A DNA stretch of 64,000 nucleotides from Microcebus murinus (Eukaryota; Chordata; Mammalia; Primates; Cheirogaleidae), in NCBI RefSeq assembly GCF_040939455.1, contig NC_134117.1:49904001-49968000 (forward strand), read 5' to 3'. The notes beneath the pieces were generated by a model. It saw only the letters and a list, made by a program, of their open reading frames with translations. It had not been told where the DNA came from and did not search any database. The translations under genes and the position numbers were made by a program. This document shows positions 22,932 to 35,015 of the stretch, one piece after another; the stretch's first letter is position 1, and the number at the start of each line of letters is the position of its first letter.

Positions 22932-24605
22932 TGTTAAGACATAGAGTGTATATTTTGAAATAGTTTTAAAGTTTAAACTTTTCACTTTGGAAATACTTAT
23001 GTACTCACGAGAAAATGCTGTGTGTGGAAATTTGAGGATATGAAAACTTTTTTTTTTTTTTGCCCTGAGTAATATAAATCAAATCACACCCATGAGGAAA
23101 GTCAATTTAATGATTTACACATGATCCACATTCTTAAAGTATTCAAAATATGTTTAGATATTATTCTGACTAAAGAGGTAATCAGAGAGAAAAAATACAG
23201 AGAGAAAAATGTCCAAAGGTGTTCTAGAAAGAATAAATAAAAATCCTTTCCCATTTCCTCTCCTACCATTACCTATCCGAGCCCTACACTCAATCAGGTT
23301 GGGCTCATCCATTCACTGTTGCTCAGACACCTTATGAGCATCCTTGCTTCTGACATTTTATTCACCTCCATCTCACCAGAAATTCCCATCATTGTTTACA
23401 TGAATCCAGTTCTCCTACCTTTAAGCCCTCTATGCTTTCTTTGAACTCATAGCTCCTAATACTTGGCTCAAGAATTTGGCATTTAATCACATAGGGCCCA
23501 CAACATTTGAAAAATGTTATTTTTTTAATTACCAAGTGATGTGCGTAATACTTTTACCGCCTGCTTGAGTCCCAGTCCATGCTTGACCAACTGGGAAAGT
23601 AAAATCTGAATCAAAGACAGGGAGATGAGATGGCTCAATGACTGGTTGAGGGATGAGGATGAAGGTCCAAGTTGAGGTGGAGCTCAAGAATACAGAAAGC
23701 ATCAAGATAAAGGTCAAATGTTTTCTTGCGAACACTTATTTACATTTTGGACTGGTTCAATCAAACATCATCTGTGATTAAGCTAAATTCAAATGGCCAT
23801 GTAAAAAGTATAATGCTTTGATTTTATATTATTTTATGATCCATGTTATCATCTATTATTTCTTAAATTATGTCATATGTTATTACTGAAATCCAATGAC
23901 TAACCTGGATATCAACTTGAATACAAACAACTTGATGGAAGGACCTTTCCTGACTCCCTTCATACTTCTCAAAATGATGTCATCTGTGATTATAAAAATA
24001 TTTGTTATTAGGTCAGTTCTAGACTGCTAGGCTTTGGGAAGTACAAATCTAAAAGAAAATAATATACTTGCATTTGGGAATATACAAGAATGAAATATAT
24101 ATGTTAAGGACTAATCTTTCAAAGGGCAATAGGTACAGGAACAAAAAGTTGAAAATTCTTGGAAGGATAAATATTATACTTCATGAACTGAGCAATATTT
24201 GGGTGGTATCACCTCCTTTTACAGTGACATGATATAAGCTACACACTAGAGAGATGCATGAAGAAAGTTAAAATGTATTGATCTTACAAAACATACTGTG
24301 GTATATTTTCTAATGTGAATCATTGACAGCGAAATCGAGCCTTTAAATTTACCAACACTGATAATATTGTAAAATACAAGTGCACTTGGCAGATCACAAG
24401 TAAATCTAATTTTTTCCATAAGAGACAATCCTGCTGTTGGTAAGCTTTATTTTTATAAATTAAAATTTTTTTTCACACTGTGTTTTCAAAGCATTGCATT
24501 AGTAGTAATAATATTTTTGATAATCCAACTGCTTATCCCTTGTAACATTTCAAAAATCTACCACTAGTCATAATTGTCTTAAGACAATACAAAGCAGCTT
24601 TTTGA
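22932..24605. other. Unannotated A+T-rich DNA
   Basis: Includes a T-run at about 23048-23061 with no Alu or L1 attached, and a pyrimidine-rich patch at 23250-23450 that might be very old L2. No coding evidence. Confidence 0.45.
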
Positions 24606-24606
24606 C

Positions 24607-24985
24607 CTATAGTTAGAATTTAAGACAGAGGTCAGCCATCTATGTTCAACCGTATCTGGGTGAACATATGGCCAAATCTGGCCCACCACCTGTTTTTGTA
24701 TGGTTCATGAGCTAGGAATGGCTTTACATTTTTAAAGAGTTGAAAAAAATCAAAAGAAAAACACTATTTTATGACATATGATCACTATATGCATTCAAAT
24801 TTCAGCATCTATAAATAAAATTTTATTGGAACACAGCAATAATCATTTATTTATCTATTGTCTATGGCCGGTTTCACACTACAGGGTTACTTGCAGGAAA
24901 GAGTGTATATTTACAAAGCCTATAATATTTAGTATCTAGCACTCTATAGAAAAAGTTTTCTTACCTCTGATTTCTGAGAAATATA
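24607..24985 (+). mobile_element. hAT-like nonautonomous DNA transposon
   Basis: Left part 'ggccaaatctggcccaccac' and 'ctgtttttgtatggttcatg'. Central part 'taaataaaattttattggaa' followed by 'cacagcaataatc' and 'tattgtctatggccgg'. Right part ends near 'tctatagaaaaagttttctt'. This follows a common MER-type element whose termini read caggggtcggcaaact and which carries 'taaagttttattggaacacag'. I recognise the family but cannot give its Repbase name with certainty. A shorter copy lies in the opposite orientation at 60248-60405. Confidence 0.65.
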
Positions 24986-26034
24986 AAGTAATTCAATTTT
25001 ATAAAATATATTATCAATACATTATCAGTTTCAAATTTCAACCTCTCTTCTATGTGCAAGATACTAATTAGTATCTATGTGCATGGATACTAATAATCTA
25101 TGTTCAAGTTATATATATCCACAGAACACACAAGTGAATACTCAACTTAAAATTCATCACTTCAAGAATACTAATTTAAAACAAATTTTCCACATTGATA
25201 TTTAATATTTTTATTTTAATACAAACCAATACACAAAGCACCATATACCAGATATGACCTGAAAGTAATAATTCATTGGTCAGAAAAAACCCACTGACCT
25301 ATGCAATCTCTAACAAGTACAAAGTAGTGATATGTAAAGCAAATAGCATAAAAGCACCCTTTGTGGGAATCAAAGTGATTTTCTAAATAAATGCTAAGAC
25401 AAAAAAATTCTTCAGAGCCACCAAGGACATCCTAAACAATAGTTTTGTTTGTTAGTTTTTTCCCTAAATAGTTAGGGTTTTTTTTTTCTCTGCTTTGCTA
25501 TGAGAGGCTATCTGAGCATTGTTTCTCCTAGATATTGAGAAAAATACATAATTTCTGGTAAGTATGCTACATGCATTAGTGTTCCCTGAATGAGTACAAG
25601 TTGTAGATCTGCTAAATTCCTCTTAAATGCATTGAATGTGAAATTTTTCTGCATAAATGTAAAAAGGAGAGGTTCTAAACGAAAGACTGCTATTGTTAAA
25701 CCATTTGCGATTATGCTATCATCCCACACCATCGCATGTATATACACTTTTCTATTCTCTTTCCAGTTGCCAAAGTAAATGACCAGGAACAGAGAAATGC
25801 CTATTTCTTATTTATTGGTCACTTACTCCTTGGCTTGCATGTAAAATCAAAACATCCATAAAATCCCTTTAAAAAGTTGACACATTTAGGAATCAAATCA
25901 TTTCACATGAAATAGAGATATTTCAAAAGAATTGGGATATTTTGAACTATATCTCACATTATATGTGCAATTGGGTTCTTTTCCTGTCCTGAGTATAGAT
26001 TTGTTAGGTGACCTTAATCAAACTGCTTATTCTT
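24986..26034. other. Unannotated A+T-rich DNA
   Basis: Two overlapping short frames on opposite strands (25508-25747 and 25590-25778) have no recognisable product. The 25030-25110 part contains two copies of a short 'atactaat' phrase. Confidence 0.45.
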
Positions 26035-26445
26035 TCTTCATTCACCGGATAGTCCTTTAGCAAATATTTTTTCAGCCTCGGCAATGGACTGGGTACTGTG
26101 TGAAGTATTATACAGAATAAAAAGATGAATCAGACATAACTGTGATCTCAAGGATCTCATAAAAAAGTAAGCATATTAATCATATCTACAGATAACTGGA
26201 AGGTAGAAAATGATGTGTGCACCTGAGAGAGGTACCGATAAGACAAAGACTTTGGAAGGTCAGAGGGAGAAGTGATTATTACTTCCAACTGGGAAGATCC
26301 AGGAAGGGATTTATTGATGAGGCTGCATTTGAGCTGTACCTTAAAGGATGGTTAAGAAGGGTAAATTAAATTCACTGGCAAGAGCATTTCACAAACCAAC
26401 ATGGTATGCAAAGGACAGGTAAGAAAGTGGTGGATATGTGTGGGT
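26035..26445 (-). repeat. L2 LINE 3' end, antisense
   Basis: Order: 'ggcaatggactgggtactgt', 'gaataaaaagatgaatcaga', 'ctcaaggatctcataaaaaa', 'ggaagggatttattgatgag', 'gctgcatttgagctgtacct', 'taaaggatggttaagaagg', 'gcaagagcatttcacaaacc', 'atggtatgcaaaggacagg'. This matches antisense L2 ('gaggaggtgacatttgagctgagacc ... gggcattccaggcagagg'). Confidence 0.7.
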
Positions 26446-26904
26446 GAAGAAGAAAACGTCATTTGTTTGTCCATAGCCTAGGATATGTAAGTGGAGCAAG
26501 TTACAGTTGTCTGGAGATGCAGCTGGAGAACATGAAGCAGTAGATAGTCTGGAAGAAAACCTTGAATTCAGGCAGGTCTGGGTTAGGATTTCAGCACTAG
26601 ATACTAGACTTTTGGGTAAACCAGGGTAATTTACTCTACATCTAAGTCTCAAAAGTAAGTCTAAAAATATTACCTAACTTGTGGGGTCATTGTAAAGATG
26701 AAAAATATATATGTATATTTTCAAACACAATCTCTAGCACATTATAGGTGCATATAGTCATTAATGTGTCAATATTTTATTAACTGATAGGCTAAGAATT
26801 TTAGATAGTTCTGTAAGAATTTGTTTTACTCACTGTGGGAAAGTACCACAAGGTCATCAGTTTCTGAAAATCAGAACTATTTGGAAAATAAGACGGGTGG
26901 GGAG

Positions 26905-27105
26905 TTAAATAGTGCTTTTCAATTGCATCTGTCCATTACAATCATCTGCCCATTACAATCATCTGGTAATCTTTGCAAATGGTAAGACTTGACCTCATCC
27001 TAGAACAATGAAATTAGAATCTCTATGCCTGGAGCCTAGGCATGTTATTTTTTGTAAGATCCTCAGGATTTCTAAAACATAGCCAGGGTTGAAAACTACT
27101 ATTGC
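26905..27105 (+). mobile_element. MER5A-like hAT transposon with an internal 17-bp tandem step
   Basis: Degraded terminus 'gtgcttttcaattgcatct'. Then 'ccattacaatcatctg' appears twice, 17 bp apart (26933-26948 and 26950-26965), which is a small tandem duplication. Then 'gaaattagaatctctatgcc', 'aggcatgttattttttgtaa' and the right end 'agccagggttgaaaactact'. The layout is that of MER5A ('agccagggttgagaaccactg'). Confidence 0.7.
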
Positions 27106-28714
27106 TCTAACTGCAGGTTATAATAAATAATATGAAAAATATAATAAATCCAGCAAAAAATATATTTATTATAATTTAAGGGTTATTTTCACTCTATTAA
27201 CACTAGTAGATATCATTTTTCCAGATGGCCTTTCCCTGTTTCTATGCCATAGTCCAAAGACCCATCCAGCATCTAACAAGACTTGCCACAGAAAGGCCAA
27301 AGAAATGTTTGTTGAATGAATACATGACTGAGTCATATTATCTCCATTCCCCACTAGATCAAAGTGACAAGATGAATAACAATATAAGATGGGTACCAAC
27401 TAACAATATTTAAAATATTTATACTTTAACCCTGTTTTCTTTTTCAAAAGCTATCTTTTATTAAAAGAGTTAAATGTTTACATCATGTTCATAAGTCTCA
27501 TTAAAATGAGTAATTGGCTACATCTGAAATTAACATCATGAATCAAAACATACAAGGGTAATTTCAAGACTAATAACACATATCTTTAGCCTTATTGTCA
27601 ACAATATCAAAGTAATACATAAAGATACTTGTAAAAAGTTTTTCACATTTCATTTCAATAGTCCTACTATGTTATTTTGTGGAATGATTGATAAATTATA
27701 GCCATGATATTAAATTTGCTATTCGTCTTTAAGAAAAAACACTTTTACAGTCAAGGTACAAACAAGAGGATAATGAAGTATGCTAAGGAAAAAGGAGAGT
27801 GAGGAATGAGTATTAAAATCACCAAGGACCTATGGCTTCTTAGAATTTGGAGGGACTTTAATCTGGTAGAATATTTCACCAAAAATAGGAATGCTTCTCC
27901 TCTGAAATATAACAGTGAAGAAAAAAACTACTTGCTTCTTGTCAAAACATCGGAAAACCTATTAAAATATCAATGTTCACCACCAACATGGAGGCCTGCA
28001 TTTGGGCACTCTATTATTATATCTTAGTGTATTGATAGCATTTCTGAGTACCAACCTCATTCAAAAATATAACAAACAGATGGCGAACTCTACAGTCAGC
28101 AGAAGTAATGGGGGTATTAAAATGCTACCAGCAGTCTCCCTAATGGCTCTTGTTTTGACAGGTGTCTACTCAGGTGCTTGTGTTTTCTAAGCAATGTTTC
28201 TCTGTTCCTTTGTATAAGCGGCCCTCACCTTTTTATGAGTATCTATGCTATCACAGTATTTACTATACATAAGACAATCACAACCATTAAACTGTCTCTA
28301 ATCCTTTCCCCTTGTGGTTATATAAATTATTTGTTTACCCTGAGAGTACATGAAATTTTTATAGGCCCAATCTAGGATTGCATCTATCCAGCTTTCCTCT
28401 CAAATAAATCTTCTGTAAATATTCAAACTCATATATACCTCAATGTAACCACATTGTAAGCCCTGTTTGTTGCTTTCACAAAAACCATTCAAGCTGGCTA
28501 AAAGGCCTACTTCACAGCCAAGAGAAGAACTCAATGATCCTATTCTAATTATCTCTGGTTTGGTTCACTTAATTGCCTTGTCCCCTCCTATGGAGGAGGC
28601 CACAGATACTCCACAAATGGGGTCTCAGGAATTCATTACAGTCATGTCTTCTTAAACTTTCATATGCAAATTATTTCAGTAAGGTTATTCATGCAATAAA
28701 AGATTGTTCTAGAG
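27106..28714. other. Unannotated DNA
   Basis: No confident repeat or gene. Frames of 60-76 codons at 27169-27413, 27806-28027, 28002-28375 and 28467-28655 overlap in different phases and match no family I know. Confidence 0.45.
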
Positions 28715-28800
28715 ACTGAGGCACTGAGGATACCAAGATGAACAAAGGCCAAGTCACTGCTATAAAGGAATTTGAATTAAAGAGAATAACAAATAAATTG
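28715..28800 (-). repeat. L2 LINE, segment 1 of 3 (nested block)
   Basis: 'gactgaggcactgaggatac', 'caagatgaacaaaggccaag' and 'tataaaggaatttgaattaa' correspond to antisense L2 ('tgctggggatacagcagtgaac ... ctcatggagcttac'). It is cut by the Tigger-type element at 28801 and resumes at 29591. Confidence 0.55.
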
Positions 28801-29590
28801 CAGCAGGTCCTCAAATAATGTCGTTTTGTTCAACATTTTTTATGATGTTAATGAGAAAAAATATTGGTTCCCCACCAGGGCCACAGTCTGTGTGGGGTTT
28901 GCACATTCTCCCTATGTCTGCATGGGTTTCTCTAGGTGCTCCAGTTTCCTCCCACATTCCAAAGATGTGCACGTTAGGTTAATTGGTGAGCCTAAATTGT
29001 TCTGGTATGGGTGAGTGTGGGCATGTGTGTGAGTATGCCCTGCATATGATGGAATGTTGTCCTGTCCAGGGTAGGTTTCCACATTGCACCTGAGCTGCTG
29101 GGAGAGGCTCCAGCCACCTGGAACCCTGAACTAGAGAATGAATGAATGAACATATATTATTATAAAATAAAAACTCATAAAACACACAATAATTATACAA
29201 ATGAATGTCAATAAACAATGCAGTAGGAAAGCACTCACCAAACTGTCTGTATTTGTTGTTTGTTTTCGAACTTTGGAAACATTTATTCCTCAATTTAATC
29301 CATCACCACTATGACCATCACCATTCACTGATTCACCAAAAATTGGGTAAATAATAATCTTGCTTGTTTTTATTAATCTTTCATAAATTTATTTCAATGT
29401 TAAATATTAAAAGTGTTGTGGGTCTTTATTTAAAAGTTTGGTGATGTTTTTATGACTAGAAATATGCCATAACAACTTAAATCTTGTTTATATCAGTGAG
29501 CCTGTGGTAAAATTGGTTTCATTATACATCATTTTACTTAAAGTTGCAGTTTCCAAGAACCTATAGACAATGTTAAGGGAAGACTTACTG
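28801..29590 (+). mobile_element. Tigger/MER2-type (TcMar) DNA transposon
   Basis: The left end 'cagcaggtcctcaaataatg' is followed by tcgttttgttcaac. The right end, when reversed, starts cagtaagtcttc and gives the imperfect inverted terminus. Both resemble Tigger1/MER2 termini ('aggtcctcaaataacgtcgtttcgtt'). The interior contains a 'ttctctaggtgctccagttt', 'cctcccacattccaaagatg', 'gttaggttaattggtgagcc', 'ctgtccagggtaggtttcc', 'gctgggagaggctccagcca' block ending in repeated aatg units. No transposase frame is intact. The family call is moderately secure; the exact name is not. Confidence 0.65.
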
Positions 29591-29913
29591 TCAGATAATG
29601 ATATGAGCTATGAAGAAAAATAACACACATTATGGGAGACAGACAGTGACGGGGCAAGGAGTACTACTCTAGAAATGATGGTCAAGGAAGGCATGTTTTA
29701 GGAGTGGACATGGAACAAAGACTTGGAGATAGTTACGAAGTAAGCCAGGCCATTATCAAAGGAAGGTCATTCTAGAAAAAGGAAAAAGCAAACAAAAGTC
29801 TGGAGACAAGAGTGTGCTAAGAAAAAATGAGGAGAACAAAGGAAGCCAGAGTTACTGAAACAGCATGGCAGTGGAGGAGAGTAGTAAAACATGGGAGTAG
29901 AGAGGTTTGGAGC
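29591..29913 (-). repeat. L2 LINE, segment 2 of 3 (nested block)
   Basis: Continuation of antisense L2: 'ggtcaaggaaggcatgtttt', 'aggagtggacatggaac', 'gtaagccaggccatt', 'ggaaggtcattctagaaaaa', 'acaaaggaagccagagttac'. It ends at the target site (ggagc, 29909-29913) of the LTR. Confidence 0.65.
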
Positions 29914-30478
29914 TGTGATGGTTCTTTTTATGCACTGACATGACTGGGCCACAGGGTGTCTGGATATTTGATTAAATATTATTCTGCATGTTTCCATGGG
30001 GTGTTACTGGTCGAGATTATCATTTAAATTGGTAGACTCAATAAAGCAGATTGACCTCCCTAATGTGAGTGGGTCATACCCAATCACTTACAGGCACAAA
30101 TAGAACAAAAAGGCTGCCCCTTCCCTAAGTAAAAGAGAATTCTGCCTGCCTGACTACCTTCAAACAGGGACAGCAAGTTTTTACTGCCTTTGGACTTGAA
30201 CTGAAACATCGGCTTTTCTGGAGTTGTGAGCCAACCAATCTTCAGACTGAAATTGCACATCAGTTTTTTCCTGATTCTTAAGCCTTCGGACTCAGACATG
30301 GAACTACAACATTGGCTCTCCTGGTACTCTAGCTTGCTAACTTACCTGCAATTCTTGGTACTTAACCTTCATAATCACATGAGCCAATTCCTTGTAATTT
30401 ATGAATTTATATGTCTCCATTTATCTATTTAGCTACCTCTTATTTGTTCTGTTCCTCTGGAGAACTCTGGCTACTACA
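29914..30478 (+). mobile_element. ERVL/MaLR-like solo LTR with perfect 5-bp target duplication
   Basis: A 565-bp element that starts tgtgatgg and ends ctactaca. It is flanked on both sides by ggagc (29909-29913 and 30479-30483), as expected for an LTR with TG...CA ends and 5-bp duplications. Inside are 'catgactgggccacagggtg', 'tggatatttgattaaatatt', 'cagattgacctccctaatg', 'gtgagccaaccaatc', 'acatgagccaattccttgta', and 'tctggagaactctgg' near the end. This is a common mammalian LTR-type repeat; its exact Repbase name is not certain to me. No internal retroviral region is present, so it is a solo LTR. Confidence 0.8.
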
Positions 30479-30483
30479 GGAGC

Positions 30484-31018
30484 TTAGGAGCAGTATGGTC
30501 ATTTACTATTTGAAAAGATCACCCTCTGTATGGCATGGTCAGACTATAGTAGGACAAGCATAGAATCAGAGAGAGTAGCTAGGAAGCTATTGCAAAAATC
30601 CAGGCAAGAGACAAAATGGCGGCCTTTACTAGGAGGGTAGTGGTGGAAGTAATAAAAAGTGATGAAAATCTATATACATTTGAAGATTGAACCAACAGGA
30701 TTTGTGATGAAGGGCTAGGGAAGAAGAAAGAAGTCAAAAATGATTTCCAGGACTTTTGTCCTCAAGCAAAAATTAGAAGAAGAGACTTTTCATATTTTGA
30801 GATGGAAAAGGCTTCAGAAGAGAGAGTTTGCAGAAAAAATCAGGCATTCAGCTTTAGAGAAATTTATTTTGAGAAATGTACTGGACAAGTAAGTGGAGTG
30901 GCTGAATATGTAATCAGACATGTTAGGAAGAAGTTCAGAAAGTTAGCAATAGCTAATTTGGCTATAATCAATATATAGACAGCACTTAAAGCTGAGGGTC
31001 TCAGGGAGACCTCCTAGT
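30484..31018 (-). repeat. L2 LINE, segment 3 of 3 (nested block)
   Basis: Resumes directly after the LTR: 'tgaaaagatcaccctctgta', 'gtagctaggaagctattgca', 'aaaatccaggcaagagac', 'gaagtcaaaaatgatttcca', 'agatggaaaaggcttcagaa'. These are in the order of antisense L2 ('agatcactctggctgctg ... aggaggctattgcagtagtccaggcgagag'). Confidence 0.75.
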
Positions 31019-31321
31019 AAGCTGGTGTGGACATAGAACATTTCTTTAGAATTAAGGGTCTTCTTATATGGAATATTTCATAATTCACAGAGCACCCAAT
31101 ATAATATAGTCTACTATAGAATTCAGGGAGATATAGGAATTGCTCTGAGGTAAATGCCAGCTTTTCTATTCATTTTGTGATAATTTCTACTGAAATGCTA
31201 CTACTTCATAAATCACTTCACTCATTTCATGAGGCATATTAAAATTATTCAAGTATGTGATTAATATGCATACTATAATTTCTATGGTTTCTGGATTATA
31301 AGGGTCTCATAGGCAAATACT
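31019..31321. other. Unannotated DNA
   Basis: Short spacer between the L2 block and the MaLR LTR. Nothing supported. Confidence 0.45.
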
Positions 31322-31326
31322 TCATA

Positions 31327-31708
31327 TGCTATGGTTGGAATGTGTCCCCCAAAGTTCATGTGTTGGAAACTTAATTTCCAATGCAACCATGTTGGCAGGT
31401 AGGGCCTCGTAAGATGTAATAAGGTCCTGAGAGCTCTACCCTCATGAATGGATTAATGTCGCTATTGCAGCAATGGGTCAATTATCAGTAGAAAGGGTTT
31501 GTTATAAAAGCAAATTTGGCCCTCTCTTGTTCTCCCTCTCTCATGCTCTCTTCCCCTTCCACCTTCTACCACAGAACGACACAGTAAGAAGGCCCTCACC
31601 AGATGCCAGCACCTTCACATTAGACTTCCCAGCCTCCAGCACTATGAGAAATAAATTTATTTTCTTTATAAATTACCCAGTCTGTGGTGTTCTGTCATAG
31701 CTAAGACA
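31327..31708 (+). mobile_element. MaLR (MST/MLT1-type) solo LTR with perfect 5-bp target duplication
   Basis: Starts tgctatggttggaatgtg, ends taagaca, and is flanked by tcata at 31322-31326 and 31709-31713. Internal landmarks: 'tgtcccccaaagttcatgtg', 'gttggcaggtagggcctcg', 'ctcatgaatggattaatgtc', 'ccctcaccagatgccagcac', 'cttcccagcctccagcacta', 'tgagaaataaatttattttc', 'tataaattacccagtctgtg'. It combines MST-like and MLT1-like features. The 75-codon frame at 31473-31700 is inside it. Confidence 0.88.
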
Positions 31709-31713
31709 TCATA

Positions 31714-33165
31714 ATAATATATACTAAAGAAATTATTCTGCTAGTTACATTTTCTAGGGTAACATTAACTTGTCATTTGATTCTAGCTAATCGTCCCTAT
31801 TTTTAATTTTTATCTGAAATAATTTATTTTGGTTCATTTATTTATAAAAAATGCTTCTATCTAGCAAAGTTGCAAACATTGCAATAGGAGTTACTATAAT
31901 TATAGTCTAACTCTGTTATAGAGTGTTAACAGAGGTAATTTTTAGGTATTTCATATATAGATAAAGTAAACAGCTTCTTAATATAGAGAACCTAACATAC
32001 ATACATGTATACACTTTTTATGCACCTGTAAGTGCAATATAATTCTAGTAAAAAAATAATTATTATATTAAAATGTGGAATTTTATAAATTTACCTTTTT
32101 ATGGTATATTTTAATGCAATCGTTCTGTTTATTTTCTTCTGAGAGGTTAGAATGGCATATTTTAAGGAGAAACCATAGAATAGTGGAAAGAGAACAGGCC
32201 CAGGGGTCCCAGTTATGTTTCTGTTGATATGACATCAAAAATCCCTTAACCTCTTAAGAAATCATTTTACATATTTATGAAATACAGAAAATGGAGTAGG
32301 TGATTCTTAATGTTCTTTGTGTCTCTGACATTTATGAATGTTATCATTTAACAGACATAATTATTTGTGTTTGTGAGTGTGTATGTGTGTGTGTGGTTTT
32401 AACATAGCTCTGAAAGGAAGTATTATTTCGTCCCAAGCAAATTTTCATTGACCATATTTTATTCAAGCTATATAGCAGAAATATGGCCAGGAGTAGTTAT
32501 ATCATCATGTTCAAAAGACATAAATATACAGGTTCCAGCATTTTGTCAGTAACTAATCGGAGACTCAGTCTTGCATAGTAATATTTGGCATGTGTACTTT
32601 TATCACAACCATATTGTATCATTAATGTGTTTTTTGTTATGGAATATTCTTCATTCCTTTAAATAAATTTCAGTTATCTAATCACTTTATGCATATAATT
32701 TTCATATTTTCATAATTATACTTAATTATGTTTTTAGCAAAATTTATGTAATCAAATAATTGCCATATGCAATATTATATATAAAACCTGTAAACATATT
32801 GAAAAAAATTCACAGATGTATTCACATAAGACATTTTCTTTTTCATTTCCAGTTATCCAAATTATTTAATATTGATTTTCACAATTTTCAGTTTTAGCTC
32901 AAATCACCTGATAGCAAAAAGAACTTTATTCTTAGGGGGAAAATTGACAGTAATTCCACATTAAGGTGGTATTTTATTAAAATACACCAGAAGTCGAACA
33001 TTTGAAGAAAATGTAAATTTAATATGCAATTTTTCATGTTATTTTAGAAAAAAAAAATTTCTTTTTTGCTTTTATCTTCAGTACTCTTGATTTTTAATCT
33101 ATAAATTTCGGTTCTAGGTGTATACATTCTTATTTTATCTATGCCCTTGACTGTCTGTATTTAAA
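31714..33165. other. Unannotated, very A+T-rich DNA
   Basis: About 1.4 kb of A/T-rich sequence with a gtgtgtatgtgtgtgtgtgg run near 32375. The high A/T content prevents recognition of old repeats. No open frame of note. Confidence 0.5.
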
Positions 33166-33169
33166 TATG

Positions 33170-33378
33170 GAATCATAGAATCATACACAAATCAAAGAAA
33201 TTAAAATAAATAAAGGGTCATCTAGGCCACATCCACCTTATTTAACACATTGAGAAAATGAGGTCCAAGGAGTTTGAGTAACTTTACATGATCACAAAGC
33301 TAGTTAACAGCAGGACAAAGCCTGTCCTCAGAACTCCTGCCTGCCAGTCCAGGGATTTGTCCTCCTACACCAAGAGGA
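33170..33378 (-). repeat. MIR-like old SINE
   Basis: 'ggaatcatagaatcatacac', 'gggtcatctaggccacatcc', 'cattgagaaaatgaggtcca', 'gatcacaaagctagttaaca', 'gaactcctgcctgccagtcc'. This is the antisense of the SINE family seen at 14505-14615 (catctgtaaaatgag ... gatgatc). Confidence 0.65.
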
Positions 33379-33409
33379 TGTTCATTTAGCACTTATAGTA
33401 CTGTGTTTC

Positions 33410-33540
33410 AGTGATCTGTTTTAGTTTTTTAATCTCTTTCCCTTGATTGTGAGGTCTTTGAAGAAAGAGATTAGATCTTCACCATTGTATTCTCCCAGGA
33501 ACCTAGAACAATGCCTAGGATATAATCATAAGTAACCAAA
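33410..33540 (+). repeat. L2 LINE 3' end fragment
   Basis: 'ccttgattgtgaggtctttg', 'aagaaagagattagatcttc', 'gtattctcccaggaacctag' and 'aacaatgcctagga' match the L2 3' end ('gactgtgagctccttgagg ... gtatccccagcacctagcacagtgcctgg'). Confidence 0.75.
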
Positions 33541-34850
33541 ATATTGCTCTTTAAAGTATTTTATTTTGTTCAACTTTTGATCTTTTTACAAAAATAAGCT
33601 TTTTTCTTTACCTATTGTGTGGATACACAATAAATGTTGATTTAACGGCAACTGGTTGAATACCTATTGCAAAATAGAGACAATATTTGCAACATGTATT
33701 TTATTTGACTGTATAAAATACAAAAATTTTCATGTGCATATCTGCCATGAACTCACACTGAATGGTAAATATAGAGTATTAGGTAGAAGTGTACAGAGTG
33801 TTATAAATTTTCTGGCACTCCCATGGCAGAAGTATTGAAATGATGAGCTTTCATTCAGCAAAAATTATCCAAGTTCAAACACTCGTAAACGAAAAACAAA
33901 AAGATTAGCTGGTAGGTGGAACACTGACAAGACCATATACATTTTCATTAGGGGCACCAAGAACATTTTCTCTTCAAAACATTTCTGAAACTACATGTGT
34001 CTTAATGTTTGGTTATTAAGTAAATGCTTCTCCGGGTTTCTATTGTGGAAGCTCCACAGGGTAGACCTGCTTTTATTTTGTTTCTATTGAGGAATTCACA
34101 GAAAGTTAATAACTGATAATGCCAAACCAAAAGCAATGCTGAAGCCCTTAATAGCATATTGCCCTAGCATCTGCAAATGGTAAATAAGGCATTACCTAGG
34201 ACATTATAGAGAGGACATAGAAAGAAGGATAAACTAAGAATCCATTAGCTCTTACATTCCATATGTTGTTTCTATGAGGTCTAACTTTAGCTTCATAGGA
34301 TGAAGATAGAGCTGCGGAAACTCAAAGAACCTTGGCTCTTCTATTTTCTATGAGGTAGGTAGCTCTTCTAGCCAAGACTGAAATATAAAATGACTACCAT
34401 GTCTAAATTCAAGCCTCACTGTGTCATTAGTGGTAACATATAGCAAGTATCAATGAGCAAAATAAATAAAATACTCCAAACATTCAATATGAATCTGCTG
34501 TGTATTTTGAAGTTGATATTTTTCCATGTGGAAATGTGCATTTGCATTTCAAAAGAATAGCTCCAATTCTCATTTTCTCCACATTTCTGCCACACACCAA
34601 TTTTTCACTGTTGGAGATCAAGTCAAGGTGCTACCATAAAAGTATTTTAACCCAGTAGGAAGAATTGCATAATGCCAAATATTTTGCTGTTTCAAATTTG
34701 AAGGGTTTTAAATATTTAAAATATATACTACTTAAGGACTGAGTGTGCTCAATACATTGAAGGTATTGAGTATGATAATGATAATAATTACTATTTAAAA
34801 AAGGCCTGTCATTAATAGGCAAACACAGGCAAACAGCACTATTCTACACT
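33541..34850. other. Unannotated A+T-rich DNA
   Basis: No supported feature. 'caataaatgttgattt' near 33629 could be a detached L2 tail. Confidence 0.45.
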
Positions 34851-34854
34851 TTGT

Positions 34855-35015
34855 GCATTGATACAAAGAGTCATACAGAGTCCTCACCCTTAAGGAACTT
34901 ACTATGAGCATAGCGGAAACAAAAAGATACTCAAAATACAGGTGACACTATGAGCCATTAAATTCTAAAAGGTAAATAAAAGAGGGAGATGATGAGCACA
35001 TAGGAGATTTAAAAT
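34855..35015 (-). repeat. L2 LINE fragment, antisense
   Basis: 'gattgatacaaagagtcat' type entry, then 'cctcacccttaaggaactta' and 'aggtgacactatgagcca'. This resembles 'ccctcatggagcttacattc' with the following spacer in antisense L2. Weak. Confidence 0.45.
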
